Shown one piece after another: positions 7,716 through 16,657 of a stretch of 35,747 nucleotides of DNA; position 1 is the first letter of the stretch; each line of letters opens with the position of its first letter. Source of the stretch: Bacilli bacterium (GTDB taxonomy: Bacteria; Bacillota_I; Bacilli_A; RF39; UBA660); contig CAKJXT010000010.1 in assembly GCA_918219625.1 (NCBI GenBank), positions 1-35,747 of the forward strand, given 5' to 3'. Made by a program: the position numbers and the translations under genes. The notes under the pieces were generated by a model. The model ran no database searches and was not told the DNA's origin. It was given only the letters and a program-made list of their open reading frames with translations.

Positions 7716-8978
7716 CTACTTTAAAACATCAACCATGTTAACATCAAAAACAGGAATTTTCTTCACAAAAACTTTTGAGCGTTCAGCATGAGAATCATCG
7801 ATAAAAATAGATTTTTCTTGTATAAAATCAGCCTTATCAGAATTATTATCTAAGTGAATTATTTGATCAAAGAAATTATAAATATGATATTTTTCTAAAG
7901 TATCTAACGGATTAACACTATGTCTAGTAACTAATATTACTTTTTTACCTTCATTAATACACTTATACAAAAAAGCAATTATTTCATAATTAACTTTACC
8001 ATCAACAATTAATGTATCATCCAGATCTATATAAACACAATCATATTGATACATAATTTTAAATGTTGTTGATAAAGCTCTATCCATTCTTACTTCATAA
8101 TCATTTTTACAAATAGAAACAGGAATTTTTAAGGCATTATATAAGCTTAATAATGGTAAATTAACACCAAAAGCTCTTTGAAATTCCATTGTACCTGCAA
8201 TTCTAGGCGCTATTTCCAACAAACCAAATTCACCATTCGCTCTTTCTTTTAACTGAAAAAACCACGCGCCATTCATATGAAGTTTATCATTTATTTTTTT
8301 TGCAAAAGTTAAAAACTGCTCATTTGATACAGCAATTGAACTAACACTAATTCCATTAGATATCCTATTACGTTTTCTACCCTCACAATATAATAAATTA
8401 CCATTAAAATCTGTAAAGCAATCTATAGTATATTCTTCGTTTGGTAAATATTCAAGAATTAATAAATCATCATCGCTATGTTCCATATAAAATTTCAATT
8501 CTTCATAATTATTGACTTTTTTAGTACCTTTTGCACCTTGTCCAACATCAGGCTTCAAAAAAACAGGATATTCATCAACTTCATCAATGCTTTTATAAAC
8601 CCTAGGAACAGGCAAAACACCATCAAACAATTCATAAGTTTTTTTCTTAGAACGGCATATTTCACAAGCATACAAATTTGAAGAAACAATTGTAGCCATA
8701 ACCATATCAGAATTTTGTGCAAGTTTTAAAACAACACTATCATGAGCAGGTATAATCATATCTATCTTATATTTTTTTATTATACCATTCAACTTATCAA
8801 TAAAACAATCATCATCAATAAAAGGAATATCTTCAACATAATCTTCATAAACAAATTCACCATGGTCAGAAACAGATGAACCACCAACCAAATGAAAATC
8901 TTTAGAAAATTTTAATGCCCTGTAGACTTCCAATCCAATTTCAGATCCACATGGAAATACTAAAACATTTTTTTTCAT
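7716..8978 (-). CDS. ATP-grasp ligase fused to a HAD phosphatase-like domain
   Basis: A two-domain cytoplasmic enzyme of 420 residues. Residues 1-300 form an ATP-grasp carboxylate-amine ligase of the carbamoyl-phosphate synthetase type: pre-grasp GSEIG near 11-15, PVFLKPDVGQGAKG (138-151), LILEYLPNEEYTIDCF, and LLEIAPRIAGTMEF (253-266) as the Mg-ATP site. Residues 314-420 form a short HAD domain with nucleophile DLDDT (Asp318, Asp320), motif II Thr351, Lys382 and the acidic pair Asp394-Asp395. All catalytic residues look present in both halves. It sits just after a sugar aminotransferase, which suggests ligation of a carboxylate to an amino sugar (inference). The domain assignment is firm; the substrate is not. 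Confidence 0.83.
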   Translation of the reverse strand: MKKNVLVFPCGSEIGLEVYRALKFSKDFHLVGGSSVSDHGEFVYEDYVEDIPFIDDDCFIDKLNGIIKKYKIDMIIPAHDSVVLKLAQNSDMVMATIVSSNLYACEICRSKKKTYELFDGVLPVPRVYKSIDEVDEYPVFLKPDVGQGAKGTKKVNNYEELKFYMEHSDDDLLILEYLPNEEYTIDCFTDFNGNLLYCEGRKRNRISNGISVSSIAVSNEQFLTFAKKINDKLHMNGAWFFQLKERANGEFGLLEIAPRIAGTMEFQRAFGVNLPLLSLYNALKIPVSICKNDYEVRMDRALSTTFKIMYQYDCVYIDLDDTLIVDGKVNYEIIAFLYKCINEGKKVILVTRHSVNPLDTLEKYHIYNFFDQIIHLDNNSDKADFIQEKSIFIDDSHAERSKVFVKKIPVFDVNMVDVLK

Positions 8979-8998
8979 AACATATCACCCAATCTCTT

Positions 8999-10099
8999 CT
9001 ACTTTTTGTTTTTAATAATTTTACAAATTTTACAAACTGAATCCATACTTAAATCAGGATACAAAGGTAAAGTTAAAACTTTTTCAGAAATATCACGTGC
9101 AATAGGTGTTTCACCTCTACAATTAGCATACATTTCAAAATCATTACTAATTGGATAAAAATATTTTCTCGAATAAATATCATATTTCTTTAATAATTCG
9201 TATAATTGATTTCTAGATAGACCGTACTCATCTTCTACAACAATTGGAAAGTAAGCATAATTAGATTCAACATTATCTGCAACAGCATTTAATTTAATTC
9301 CTTCAATTTTAGATAGCAATTCAATATATTTCAAAACAACTTTTTTTCTTTTTTCAATATTATCAATTAAATTTTCCAAATTCAAAAGTCCCATTGCAGC
9401 TTGAAATTCATTCATTTTTGCATTACCACCAATATATTCTACCTCTTCTTCACTTAGAATACCAAAATTCTTCAAATTATTCAAGACCCTAACAAAATTA
9501 GGATCATCATACACCAAAGCACCACCTTCAATCGTATTAAAAACCTTAGTAGCATGAAAAGAAAACATAGACATATCCCCATAACTAGCAATAGATTTTC
9601 CTTTATATTTAACGCCAAAAGCATGCGCCGCATCATAAATTACCTTTAAATTGTACTTTTTAGCAATCTCCTCAATCTTTTCCACATCACAAACATTCCC
9701 ATACACATGAACAGGTAATATTGCACAAGTTTTATCAGTAATTAAACTTTCTATCTTATCCGCATCTATAGTATAATTATCCGGATTTATATCACAAAAA
9801 ACAGGGATATTACCAGTTCTAGCTATAGCATGTGTCGTAGAAACAAATGTAAAAGGTGTAGTTATAATCTCACCGTGTAAATTCAAAGCTTGTAATGCAT
9901 TTTCTAATGACAGGTGTCCATTAGTAAATAAAGTAACATTGCTAACACCTAAAAACTCTTTTATTCTTTCACACAATTCCTCATGTAATGGACCATTATT
10001 AGTCATATAATGACTCCCCCATATTTTACGTATTAAATTGCAATAATCATCAAAATCAGGCATTGATGACTTAGTAACGTAAATTTTTTCCTTTTCCAT
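8999..10099 (-). CDS. DegT/DnrJ/EryC1/StrS sugar aminotransferase
   Basis: A PLP-dependent aminotransferase that converts a nucleotide-linked keto-sugar to an amino sugar. The 366-residue protein has the PLP-lysine motif FSFHATK (Lys185), the pyridine-nitrogen aspartate in YDAAHAFG (Asp156), and GGNAKMNEFQAAMGL near 224-238. The HATKVFNTIEGG stretch resembles enzymes acting on dTDP-4-keto- or 3-keto-6-deoxyhexoses. The locus makes dTDP-4-keto-6-deoxyglucose through RmlB, so dTDP-4-amino-4,6-dideoxyglucose is a reasonable product (inference). No ketoisomerase for a 3-amino sugar is visible nearby. It has a GGGAGG site and follows the upstream GT2 by 12 bp. Confidence 0.88.
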   Translation of the reverse strand: MEKEKIYVTKSSMPDFDDYCNLIRKIWGSHYMTNNGPLHEELCERIKEFLGVSNVTLFTNGHLSLENALQALNLHGEIITTPFTFVSTTHAIARTGNIPVFCDINPDNYTIDADKIESLITDKTCAILPVHVYGNVCDVEKIEEIAKKYNLKVIYDAAHAFGVKYKGKSIASYGDMSMFSFHATKVFNTIEGGALVYDDPNFVRVLNNLKNFGILSEEEVEYIGGNAKMNEFQAAMGLLNLENLIDNIEKRKKVVLKYIELLSKIEGIKLNAVADNVESNYAYFPIVVEDEYGLSRNQLYELLKKYDIYSRKYFYPISNDFEMYANCRGETPIARDISEKVLTLPLYPDLSMDSVCKICKIIKNKK

Positions 10100-10111
10100 A
10101 TAAAAACCTCC

Positions 10112-11140
10112 CTACCATTTAATATCAATATTAAATTTATTAATGAAAAAAGTATAAATAAATAAAAACAATTTAAATAAATGAAATTTATAAAATAATT
10201 TGCAAATATACAATTTAAAATTAGTACCCTTATTAAAAATAACATATCTTAAATTACAATATCTATTTTTTAACCATAATGGAAAATTAGTTTTTAAATA
10301 TTTAATATTTTGACTATACATATAATTAAAATCATCATTATTATACATTCTATACAATAAGGAAACACCAACATGTAAAAAAACATAACAATTTAAAAAC
10401 TCACTCATACCAGGATTAATCAAATTATAATAATTTCTAACAATTAATAAACTATCATATACTTTTTTTATATATTCACTTTTTAAATTATTAATACTAG
10501 ATTTTTCTCTTATTTGATAATAATACAAAATATTTTCGTTAAATGCTATTTTTTTTGTCTTTGGATACATATACGCAAGATAAATCATATCCATGCCAAA
10601 TAAATTATCCACGTTTATAACAGTTTTAATTAAGTTAGACTTAAACATCTTATTCCACAATGATGTATTAATCTCAAGTAATTTGCCATAATCATCACTA
10701 ACAATAATAGATTTTCTTTTATTATTCATCTCTTGTGAAATAACCTTCTTTGTTTCAAAATCTTCTCTTTGGAACCCACAAACAGCAATATCAGCACTTT
10801 CAGATTTAATAGTATTATACAACTCTTTTATATAATCAGGACTAACATAATCATCATTATCAATAACGCAAACATATTTACCAGAAGCCTCTTTTAGTCC
10901 TGTTTTAATAGTTGTAGCTCCCCTATCATTTTCTTTTGAAATAACAATAAAATTTTTAAATTTTTTTTCATATTTTTTTAATATGTCCAAAGTACCATCA
11001 GTAGAACCATCATTAACACATATTATCTCATAATCTCTAAATGTCTGATTACAGATTGAATCTAAAGTCTTCTCTATATATTTTTCAGAATTATAACACG
11101 GGATAACAACACTAACCTCATAGCAATTACTTTTTTTCAT
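10112..11140 (-). CDS. GT2-family glycosyltransferase
   Basis: An inverting GT-A glycosyltransferase of 342 residues. The N-terminal 110 residues show VVIPCYNSEKYIEKTL, VNDGSTDGT and the DxD-like VIDNDDYVSPDY metal site. The C-terminal 150 residues are rich in aromatic and basic residues and end in a hydrophobic, lysine-rich stretch that may associate with the membrane. The gene overlaps the upstream DUF2304 gene by 14 bp and has its own AAGGGTG site. Donor and acceptor are unknown; possible donors from the locus are dTDP-rhamnose, the amino sugar, or a UDP-sugar. Confidence 0.85.
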   Translation of the reverse strand: MKKSNCYEVSVVIPCYNSEKYIEKTLDSICNQTFRDYEIICVNDGSTDGTLDILKKYEKKFKNFIVISKENDRGATTIKTGLKEASGKYVCVIDNDDYVSPDYIKELYNTIKSESADIAVCGFQREDFETKKVISQEMNNKRKSIIVSDDYGKLLEINTSLWNKMFKSNLIKTVINVDNLFGMDMIYLAYMYPKTKKIAFNENILYYYQIREKSSINNLKSEYIKKVYDSLLIVRNYYNLINPGMSEFLNCYVFLHVGVSLLYRMYNNDDFNYMYSQNIKYLKTNFPLWLKNRYCNLRYVIFNKGTNFKLYICKLFYKFHLFKLFLFIYTFFINKFNIDIKW

Positions 11141-11462
11141 TTACAGCACCCTTAATAATACTTAATTCTTGTCCAACATTTATAACTTTTTTTTGTAATT
11201 CCTCAATTTTTTTTGATTGAATAAAATTAAGGATAAATAATATAACAACAGCAACAGTTAGAAATAAAGCTGGAGGATATTCAATACCAAGAAAATTTGC
11301 CAACCAATCTAATGATTTAGGGAATATAGATAAAATCAACATTATGAAACAAAATACAACCCATATAAATGAATTAGTAACACTTAATTTATTCTTTCTA
11401 ATTGATACAAACATATAAATCATTATTAAAACAGAAACAATAATAAAATATAAATTTTTCAT
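11127..11462 (-). CDS. DUF2304 small membrane protein (GacJ-like)
   Basis: A 111-residue protein with three hydrophobic helices (about 3-20, 29-47 and 64-84) followed by a charged, probably coiled-coil tail. Family members sit beside undecaprenyl-phosphate GT2 enzymes; the streptococcal counterpart GacJ raises the activity of GacI. The start overlaps the stop of the GT2 gene upstream by 1 bp (TAATG), which fits expression as a complex with that enzyme. The DUF2304 assignment is from overall pattern and context. Confidence 0.78.
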   Translation of the reverse strand: MKNLYFIIVSVLIMIYMFVSIRKNKLSVTNSFIWVVFCFIMLILSIFPKSLDWLANFLGIEYPPALFLTVAVVILFILNFIQSKKIEELQKKVINVGQELSIIKGAVNEKK

Positions 11463-12181
11463 TATCTTCCCCTCCTCTTTCCTATATACTTAATAACCAT
11501 TACGACACAAATATAAAATTGTGTAATCATATATTTAATAGGTTTCAAAATCCCAGAATGCATAGAAACACCATTTTCTCTAAGTCTCATTTTAACTGGA
11601 ACTTCCTTAATTTTGTACCCTCTTAATAACATTTCTATAACAAGTCCAGCATCTGGATATTCAGGATAATTTCCCATTTCGGCATAATAATCAATAACAC
11701 TTTTCCCTAGGCACTGAAACCCAGACAAAGGATCTGCAATTTTTACTCCGCAAAACATTTTAATCATCTTTGAGAATAATTTTGTACCAATTCTTCTGAA
11801 TAATGGGCAAGGATAACCTGTATCAATCAAATATCTTGAACCAATAACAATATCTATATTTGATTTTTTTATTTCTTTATACAATTTTCCCGCTTCGCTT
11901 GCTATATGCTGACCATCTGCATCCATTTGAATAACATAATCATACCCATTATCTCTAGCATATTTAATTCCAGTCTGAACCGCCATCGCATATCTCATAT
12001 TAAAAACATTTGTGATACACTTAACGCCATTCTTTTCAACAATTTTTCTAGTCATATCCTTAGAACAATCATTAATAACTAATATATCAGCACCCTTTAT
12101 ATCCTTTTTTATTTCTTTTAAAACCTTTTCAATATTCTCTTCCTCATTATAAGCGGGAATAACAACTAACAACTTTTCCAT
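11462..12181 (-). CDS. Polyprenyl-phosphate glycosyltransferase (DPM1/GacI-like)
   Basis: A GT2 enzyme of the dolichol-phosphate-mannose synthase type, expected to make undecaprenyl-phosphate sugar at the inner face of the membrane. In 239 residues: VVIPAYNEEENI (6-17), VINDCSKD, the metal-binding DAD at Asp87/Asp89 (QMDADGQH), IGSRYL, and DPLSGFQCLGK. It has one C-terminal hydrophobic segment near 215-235, rather than the two-helix tail seen in GtrB-type enzymes. The helper may be the DUF2304 protein encoded next. Together with the GT-C protein upstream, this forms a side-chain decoration module. Confidence 0.87.
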   Translation of the reverse strand: MEKLLVVIPAYNEEENIEKVLKEIKKDIKGADILVINDCSKDMTRKIVEKNGVKCITNVFNMRYAMAVQTGIKYARDNGYDYVIQMDADGQHIASEAGKLYKEIKKSNIDIVIGSRYLIDTGYPCPLFRRIGTKLFSKMIKMFCGVKIADPLSGFQCLGKSVIDYYAEMGNYPEYPDAGLVIEMLLRGYKIKEVPVKMRLRENGVSMHSGILKPIKYMITQFYICVVMVIKYIGKRRGR

Positions 12182-12187
12182 AAATTA

Positions 12188-13732
12188 TTATTTATCCTTT
12201 CTTAACTTAATACTCGAAATACAAAACTTAACACACGCAATAATTCCAACGAACCCAGGTATAAAACAATAAACAGAATATCGATCAATAATCTGGCCTG
12301 TTGAAGATGAAATTAAAGTTGTTAAAAATGATGAAATTAGAAATATAATCCCAAAATAATACAAATCATTCTTTATTATAGTTTTTCTTTTTATAAATGT
12401 AAATACAAAAAACAAAATAGATACAAAAGGCATTAAAACCATTACTAACTTATACATAACATTAGTAGGAACTTTTAATATTGATAAAAGTCTCGATGTA
12501 ATACTTAAACCACCAATTTGTTCAAAATATTTAGCACTTTCATATTTCTCAGAACTCAAATAAAACAAATTACTACCTGAATTTAAAAATTTATATGCAA
12601 TAGAATTATTTTCGAAAAGATTAATAAATTCCATTCTATTAGTAATCCAATACCCAACTCCATCTGCAGAATCAATAACACAAATACTACTGATAGCGCA
12701 ATAATTTTTCGAGTAGGATTCTATAAGTAGATCAGGATGTTTAATTGAAAAGAATGACAACTCTTTAACAACATCAAAAACACTACTACCATTATCACCA
12801 ACAAGAATCAAATCACTCTCAATAAGCTTATCATTATCAAATATCTTAATTAGCAATATTTTTTTATTATTATCAATTAACCTTTTTGCATAACTTCTTT
12901 CTTTTTTCGATAAAGATTTATCGTTTTCAATCAAAGAATAATCATCGATTATAGATAAATCAAAATTTGAAACAGCTCCCAACAATTGACCAGTCAAAAG
13001 TGAAGACGAATCTCTACCGGTATTCATATCAACATTTTTATAAATTAAAAAATGATTCCAGCAAAAAATACCTATAAATAGAACAATAATAGAAACAATC
13101 ATAGTTCCAAATCTATATATAACATTTTTTATATCATGATTTTTTATTATGCAAATAATGATACTAACTAATAATGGAATAAAGACTATGCAAATGAATG
13201 GTTGCTTTAAAAAGTATGAAAAAGGCAATGATAATATAAAGAATAAAGAATAATAAACCTTTTGACATTTATTTTTTATATATATCCATTTCCACGATAG
13301 ATAACAGCACAACACCATTAAAGTAATTGCTAAAAACTCAGTCAATAAAGTATGAAAGTATCCAAAAATTAGAGGATTAAATATACCAAACAAAATAAAT
13401 AATAATGAAAAATATTTGCCATATTTCACATCTTTAAAAATTTTTTTAGATACCAAATAAACAAGATAGCAATAAATCAAATAAACAAAAAATATTAAAG
13501 TAAGTAAACCTATAGCGTTTTTACCAAATAATTTATCACCTATGAAAATAAACAAAGGAAAAATAGGCCCCCTCACAATATCCCAACTATTAAATGGTTT
13601 AATACCTTCAAAAATTTCAACATATGACATATAATGTGCACTATCCCATGTAATAGTTAATCTTGCTGTAAAAAATGAAATTACCATTAATAAAAATAAT
13701 AGCATAAACTTATATTTCTTTATATATTTCAT
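12188..13732 (-). CDS. GT-C fold membrane glycosyltransferase (GacL-like)
   Basis: A 514-residue integral membrane protein with about 10-11 helices and a large extracytoplasmic loop of roughly 150 residues between about 235 and 400. The first outside loop carries TWDSAHYMSY with Asp30, matching the acidic catalytic residue in the first loop of GT-C enzymes that use polyprenyl-phosphate sugars. It lies 6 bp upstream of a polyprenyl-phosphate sugar synthase gene, so it probably transfers that sugar to the exported glycan outside the cell. No close named family is recognisable, so a polysaccharide polymerase is the main alternative. Confidence 0.7.
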   Translation of the reverse strand: MKYIKKYKFMLLFLLMVISFFTARLTITWDSAHYMSYVEIFEGIKPFNSWDIVRGPIFPLFIFIGDKLFGKNAIGLLTLIFFVYLIYCYLVYLVSKKIFKDVKYGKYFSLLFILFGIFNPLIFGYFHTLLTEFLAITLMVLCCYLSWKWIYIKNKCQKVYYSLFFILSLPFSYFLKQPFICIVFIPLLVSIIICIIKNHDIKNVIYRFGTMIVSIIVLFIGIFCWNHFLIYKNVDMNTGRDSSSLLTGQLLGAVSNFDLSIIDDYSLIENDKSLSKKERSYAKRLIDNNKKILLIKIFDNDKLIESDLILVGDNGSSVFDVVKELSFFSIKHPDLLIESYSKNYCAISSICVIDSADGVGYWITNRMEFINLFENNSIAYKFLNSGSNLFYLSSEKYESAKYFEQIGGLSITSRLLSILKVPTNVMYKLVMVLMPFVSILFFVFTFIKRKTIIKNDLYYFGIIFLISSFLTTLISSSTGQIIDRYSVYCFIPGFVGIIACVKFCISSIKLRKDK

Positions 13733-13740
13733 AAAATCAC

Positions 13741-14586
13741 CTAATCTTTATAATTATAAACACCTTTAATATTATGCTTATAATCTCTATAACCTCTAAT
13801 CATGTTTCTAATTTTTCTATATTTATCTTTTTCCCACACTATTATATTTCTTGCTCTACCATGCATACCACGAAGCATAAAATCAATATAATCCGGATAG
13901 TATTTGTAATACATATCTTTAAGATAATATAAATTTCTTACCATATAATATTGTCTGATATAATTATGATTAGAGCAAACAAATTTTCTTCCTAAAACTT
14001 TTTTTATAGAAATATCCCCCAGATTATGTTCTAATTCTGATGAATTTAGTCTAATAACTTTATATTTATTTACATTTAAATTCATGCAAAATTCAATATC
14101 AACATTATCAATAAAAAACCAATCTTTCCATCCTGAAACCTTATGCCATGCCTTTAAATTGACAAGATTGCCAGAAGTCATAACCTCCAATCTTTCCTCA
14201 ATATTATCAACAGGTTTAAAATAATCAGCCTTCGTTCTATGCCAAGGAGAAATAATACCAATTTTAGTATAATCACATTGAGATGCAAAACTTATCAATT
14301 TATCTAAATTATCATTTTCAAAAAAACTATCCTGATCCATAGTCAAAATCCAATCATAATCTTCCTTAAAAGCAGCTGAAGCAGCAATATTTAAAGCTTT
14401 TGATATCCCCAAATTCCCAAAATTCGGAACATACTCAATCTTATCATTTTTTAACAAAAGATCAGAATTATCATTATTACTATTATCAACTACAAATAAT
14501 TTATCAACTTTACTAATATATGAAGTAATTCTTTTATTTACATTACTAGATGGATTATAAAGTACAACAACACCACATATTTTCAT
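13741..14586 (-). CDS. GT2 rhamnosyltransferase-like protein
   Basis: A 281-residue GT-A enzyme resembling the RfbF/RgpB type of rhamnosyltransferases. Visible features are VVVLYNP at the N-terminus, FVVDNSNND, NFGNLGISKALN (donor site), the metal motif MDQDS near 103-107, and a FIDNVDIEFCMN acceptor-site segment. The arginine/lysine-rich C-terminus lacks a membrane helix. In a locus with a full dTDP-rhamnose pathway and an ABC exporter, it is likely to extend the rhamnan backbone. Only 2 bp separate it from the upstream GT2-GT4 gene. Confidence 0.85.
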   Translation of the reverse strand: MKICGVVVLYNPSSNVNKRITSYISKVDKLFVVDNSNNDNSDLLLKNDKIEYVPNFGNLGISKALNIAASAAFKEDYDWILTMDQDSFFENDNLDKLISFASQCDYTKIGIISPWHRTKADYFKPVDNIEERLEVMTSGNLVNLKAWHKVSGWKDWFFIDNVDIEFCMNLNVNKYKVIRLNSSELEHNLGDISIKKVLGRKFVCSNHNYIRQYYMVRNLYYLKDMYYKYYPDYIDFMLRGMHGRARNIIVWEKDKYRKIRNMIRGYRDYKHNIKGVYNYKD

Positions 14587-14588
14587 AA

Positions 14589-16655
14589 TTATAACCTATA
14601 ATCCTTATGTAGAATTGACTTAATAGTCTTTTTTGAAAGATAGAGATTTGATTTAATAAATTCCTTAGCTAAAATTTTTAAATTTTTTAATCTTGTACTA
14701 CCATTATTATGAACAAAATTTAATTTACATCCTTTAATTATTTTATTAAAATCAGATTCTGACAATAAATATTTATCCAACTTAAGCTTATCATTATCTG
14801 TCAATTGATAATCTAATCCCTTAATTTTATTTCTTAATATATCTTCAAATATTTTCTTATATTGTTGTATTGTTTTAACAAAATCATATTTTTGAGATGT
14901 AGCAATTGCATTTTTCTTCATCTCATTCAACTTATTATTATCTTCAAGCAATACTTTAATTTTGTCAATATATAATTCAGAATTATTTACAGCATCAATA
15001 ATAAATGAATTAATGCCATCAACGCAATATTCCACATTACCTAAAGCATTTGATACAACAGGAACTACACCGCATGACATTGCTTCCAAAGGTAATAAAC
15101 CAAATCCTTCACTAAAAGAAGAATCAACCAATATATCACATTTTTTTAAAATATTATAAACCTCCATCCTTGAAATAGGACCATTAATAACATTGATATT
15201 AACACTTGAATTATTATTAACACACAAATCTGATTTTTTTGAATTATCTAACACATAAACATCCACATCATTACATTCAACACTTATGCGTTTTATAATA
15301 TCATTTAAAATAAACCCGCCTTTTAAAGATTCATTCCTCAAATTCATAAAAATAGATTTTCTATCATTACAAACAAGCTTATCAGTATGTAATATATCAT
15401 AATTAATACCATTGCATACCTTTAAAGAATCAATATCAAATAATTTTTTATAACTATTCTTCAAAAAATCAGAAATAGTTATAACATAATCTACTATTTT
15501 GAATGAACTTTCAACTTGACCATACTTAGTGCCATCTAAAAACATAAACTCGTAACCTTGAGAAAAATAAATTAATCTTGCACCAATTTTCTCAGAAAGT
15601 TTTTTAGCAAAAAAAACACTGTCAAAAATAGTGGCTATCAAAAATTTAACACTAATTATATCTATATCACGTGGACTAATTGGAGTAAAATTCATTATTT
15701 CACTATAACTACCAGGATATAAATTAATCATTCCAATATTTAAACCAAGTATAGATAGATAATTAACAAGTTCAGTAATCAAAATAACTCCACCAGTTCC
15801 TCTTCCCATCTGAGGTAAAACAAATGCAAAATCTAAATCAATTTTTTTATCATCATCAGTTATATTTTTCTTAATAAATTCAATAGGATCATTTTTAGAA
15901 TATTCTTGTAAAAGCTTATTGTATTCATCACCCCACCTATCAAAAAATATTTTTCTATTCTTTTCTAATCTTTCGCTTCTTTTCTTATCAGTAGTATTAA
16001 ATGAAACTTCAGCCTTATGAAAGACATAAGTATCAAGTGCAACTTTAGCCTCAAATCCTTTTTGCATTGATTTAAACTGATAATCTGTTTCATCGCCATA
16101 TCCCATACCATAAATTTCATCTAAATATCCTACCTCATCAAGACATTTCTTAGAAATCATTAAACAATTACCAACAACAGTACATGCATCATAATTAATC
16201 CCAGAAAATTTTTTTTCTAAAAGCTTATCCATTTGCATATAAGAAAAACCAGGATACATTTCTAATGTTAAATTTGCTGCATTAGAGCAAATAGGACATA
16301 TAAGACCAATTTTTTCATTTTTTTCCATATGATTCATTAATTTTTCAACTGTATGACTAGCAACAAAGCAATCTGTATTTAATAACATAACATATTTTTC
16401 TTTACACATTGAAAACCCTTTGTTAACATTTTTTATAAAACCTAAATTTTCAGTATTATGAATCACTTTAACTTGTTTCTTATACCTTTTTTGTAAATTA
16501 TCTAACATATTAGCAGTTATTTCATTCGATTTATCATCAAGTAAAAACACAGTTCCTAAACTATCACTCTCAGTATTATTCAATAATGCAAATACACACA
16601 TTTGAACATACTCAGGAGCATTATAAACTGGAATAATAACATCACATTTTGCCAT
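14589..16655 (-). CDS. Bifunctional GT2-GT4 glycosyltransferase
   Basis: A 688-residue fusion of two catalytic domains. Residues 1-265 are a GT2 domain: VIIPVYNAPEYV, LLDDKSNE, NTENLGFIKNVNKG, MLLNTDCFV as the metal site, and the base-containing GDETDYQFK. Residues about 280-610 are a GT4 domain: GRGTGGVI loop, FMNLRNESLKGG, and the E-x7-E region EGFGLLPLEAMSCGV. A basic tail of about 75 residues follows. Such fusions occur in rhamnan and O-antigen loci where one protein adds two linkages. It follows the ABC permease by 2 bp and both active sites look intact. Confidence 0.87.
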   Translation of the reverse strand: MAKCDVIIPVYNAPEYVQMCVFALLNNTESDSLGTVFLLDDKSNEITANMLDNLQKRYKKQVKVIHNTENLGFIKNVNKGFSMCKEKYVMLLNTDCFVASHTVEKLMNHMEKNEKIGLICPICSNAANLTLEMYPGFSYMQMDKLLEKKFSGINYDACTVVGNCLMISKKCLDEVGYLDEIYGMGYGDETDYQFKSMQKGFEAKVALDTYVFHKAEVSFNTTDKKRSERLEKNRKIFFDRWGDEYNKLLQEYSKNDPIEFIKKNITDDDKKIDLDFAFVLPQMGRGTGGVILITELVNYLSILGLNIGMINLYPGSYSEIMNFTPISPRDIDIISVKFLIATIFDSVFFAKKLSEKIGARLIYFSQGYEFMFLDGTKYGQVESSFKIVDYVITISDFLKNSYKKLFDIDSLKVCNGINYDILHTDKLVCNDRKSIFMNLRNESLKGGFILNDIIKRISVECNDVDVYVLDNSKKSDLCVNNNSSVNINVINGPISRMEVYNILKKCDILVDSSFSEGFGLLPLEAMSCGVVPVVSNALGNVEYCVDGINSFIIDAVNNSELYIDKIKVLLEDNNKLNEMKKNAIATSQKYDFVKTIQQYKKIFEDILRNKIKGLDYQLTDNDKLKLDKYLLSESDFNKIIKGCKLNFVHNNGSTRLKNLKILAKEFIKSNLYLSKKTIKSILHKDYRL

Positions 16656-16657
16656 AA

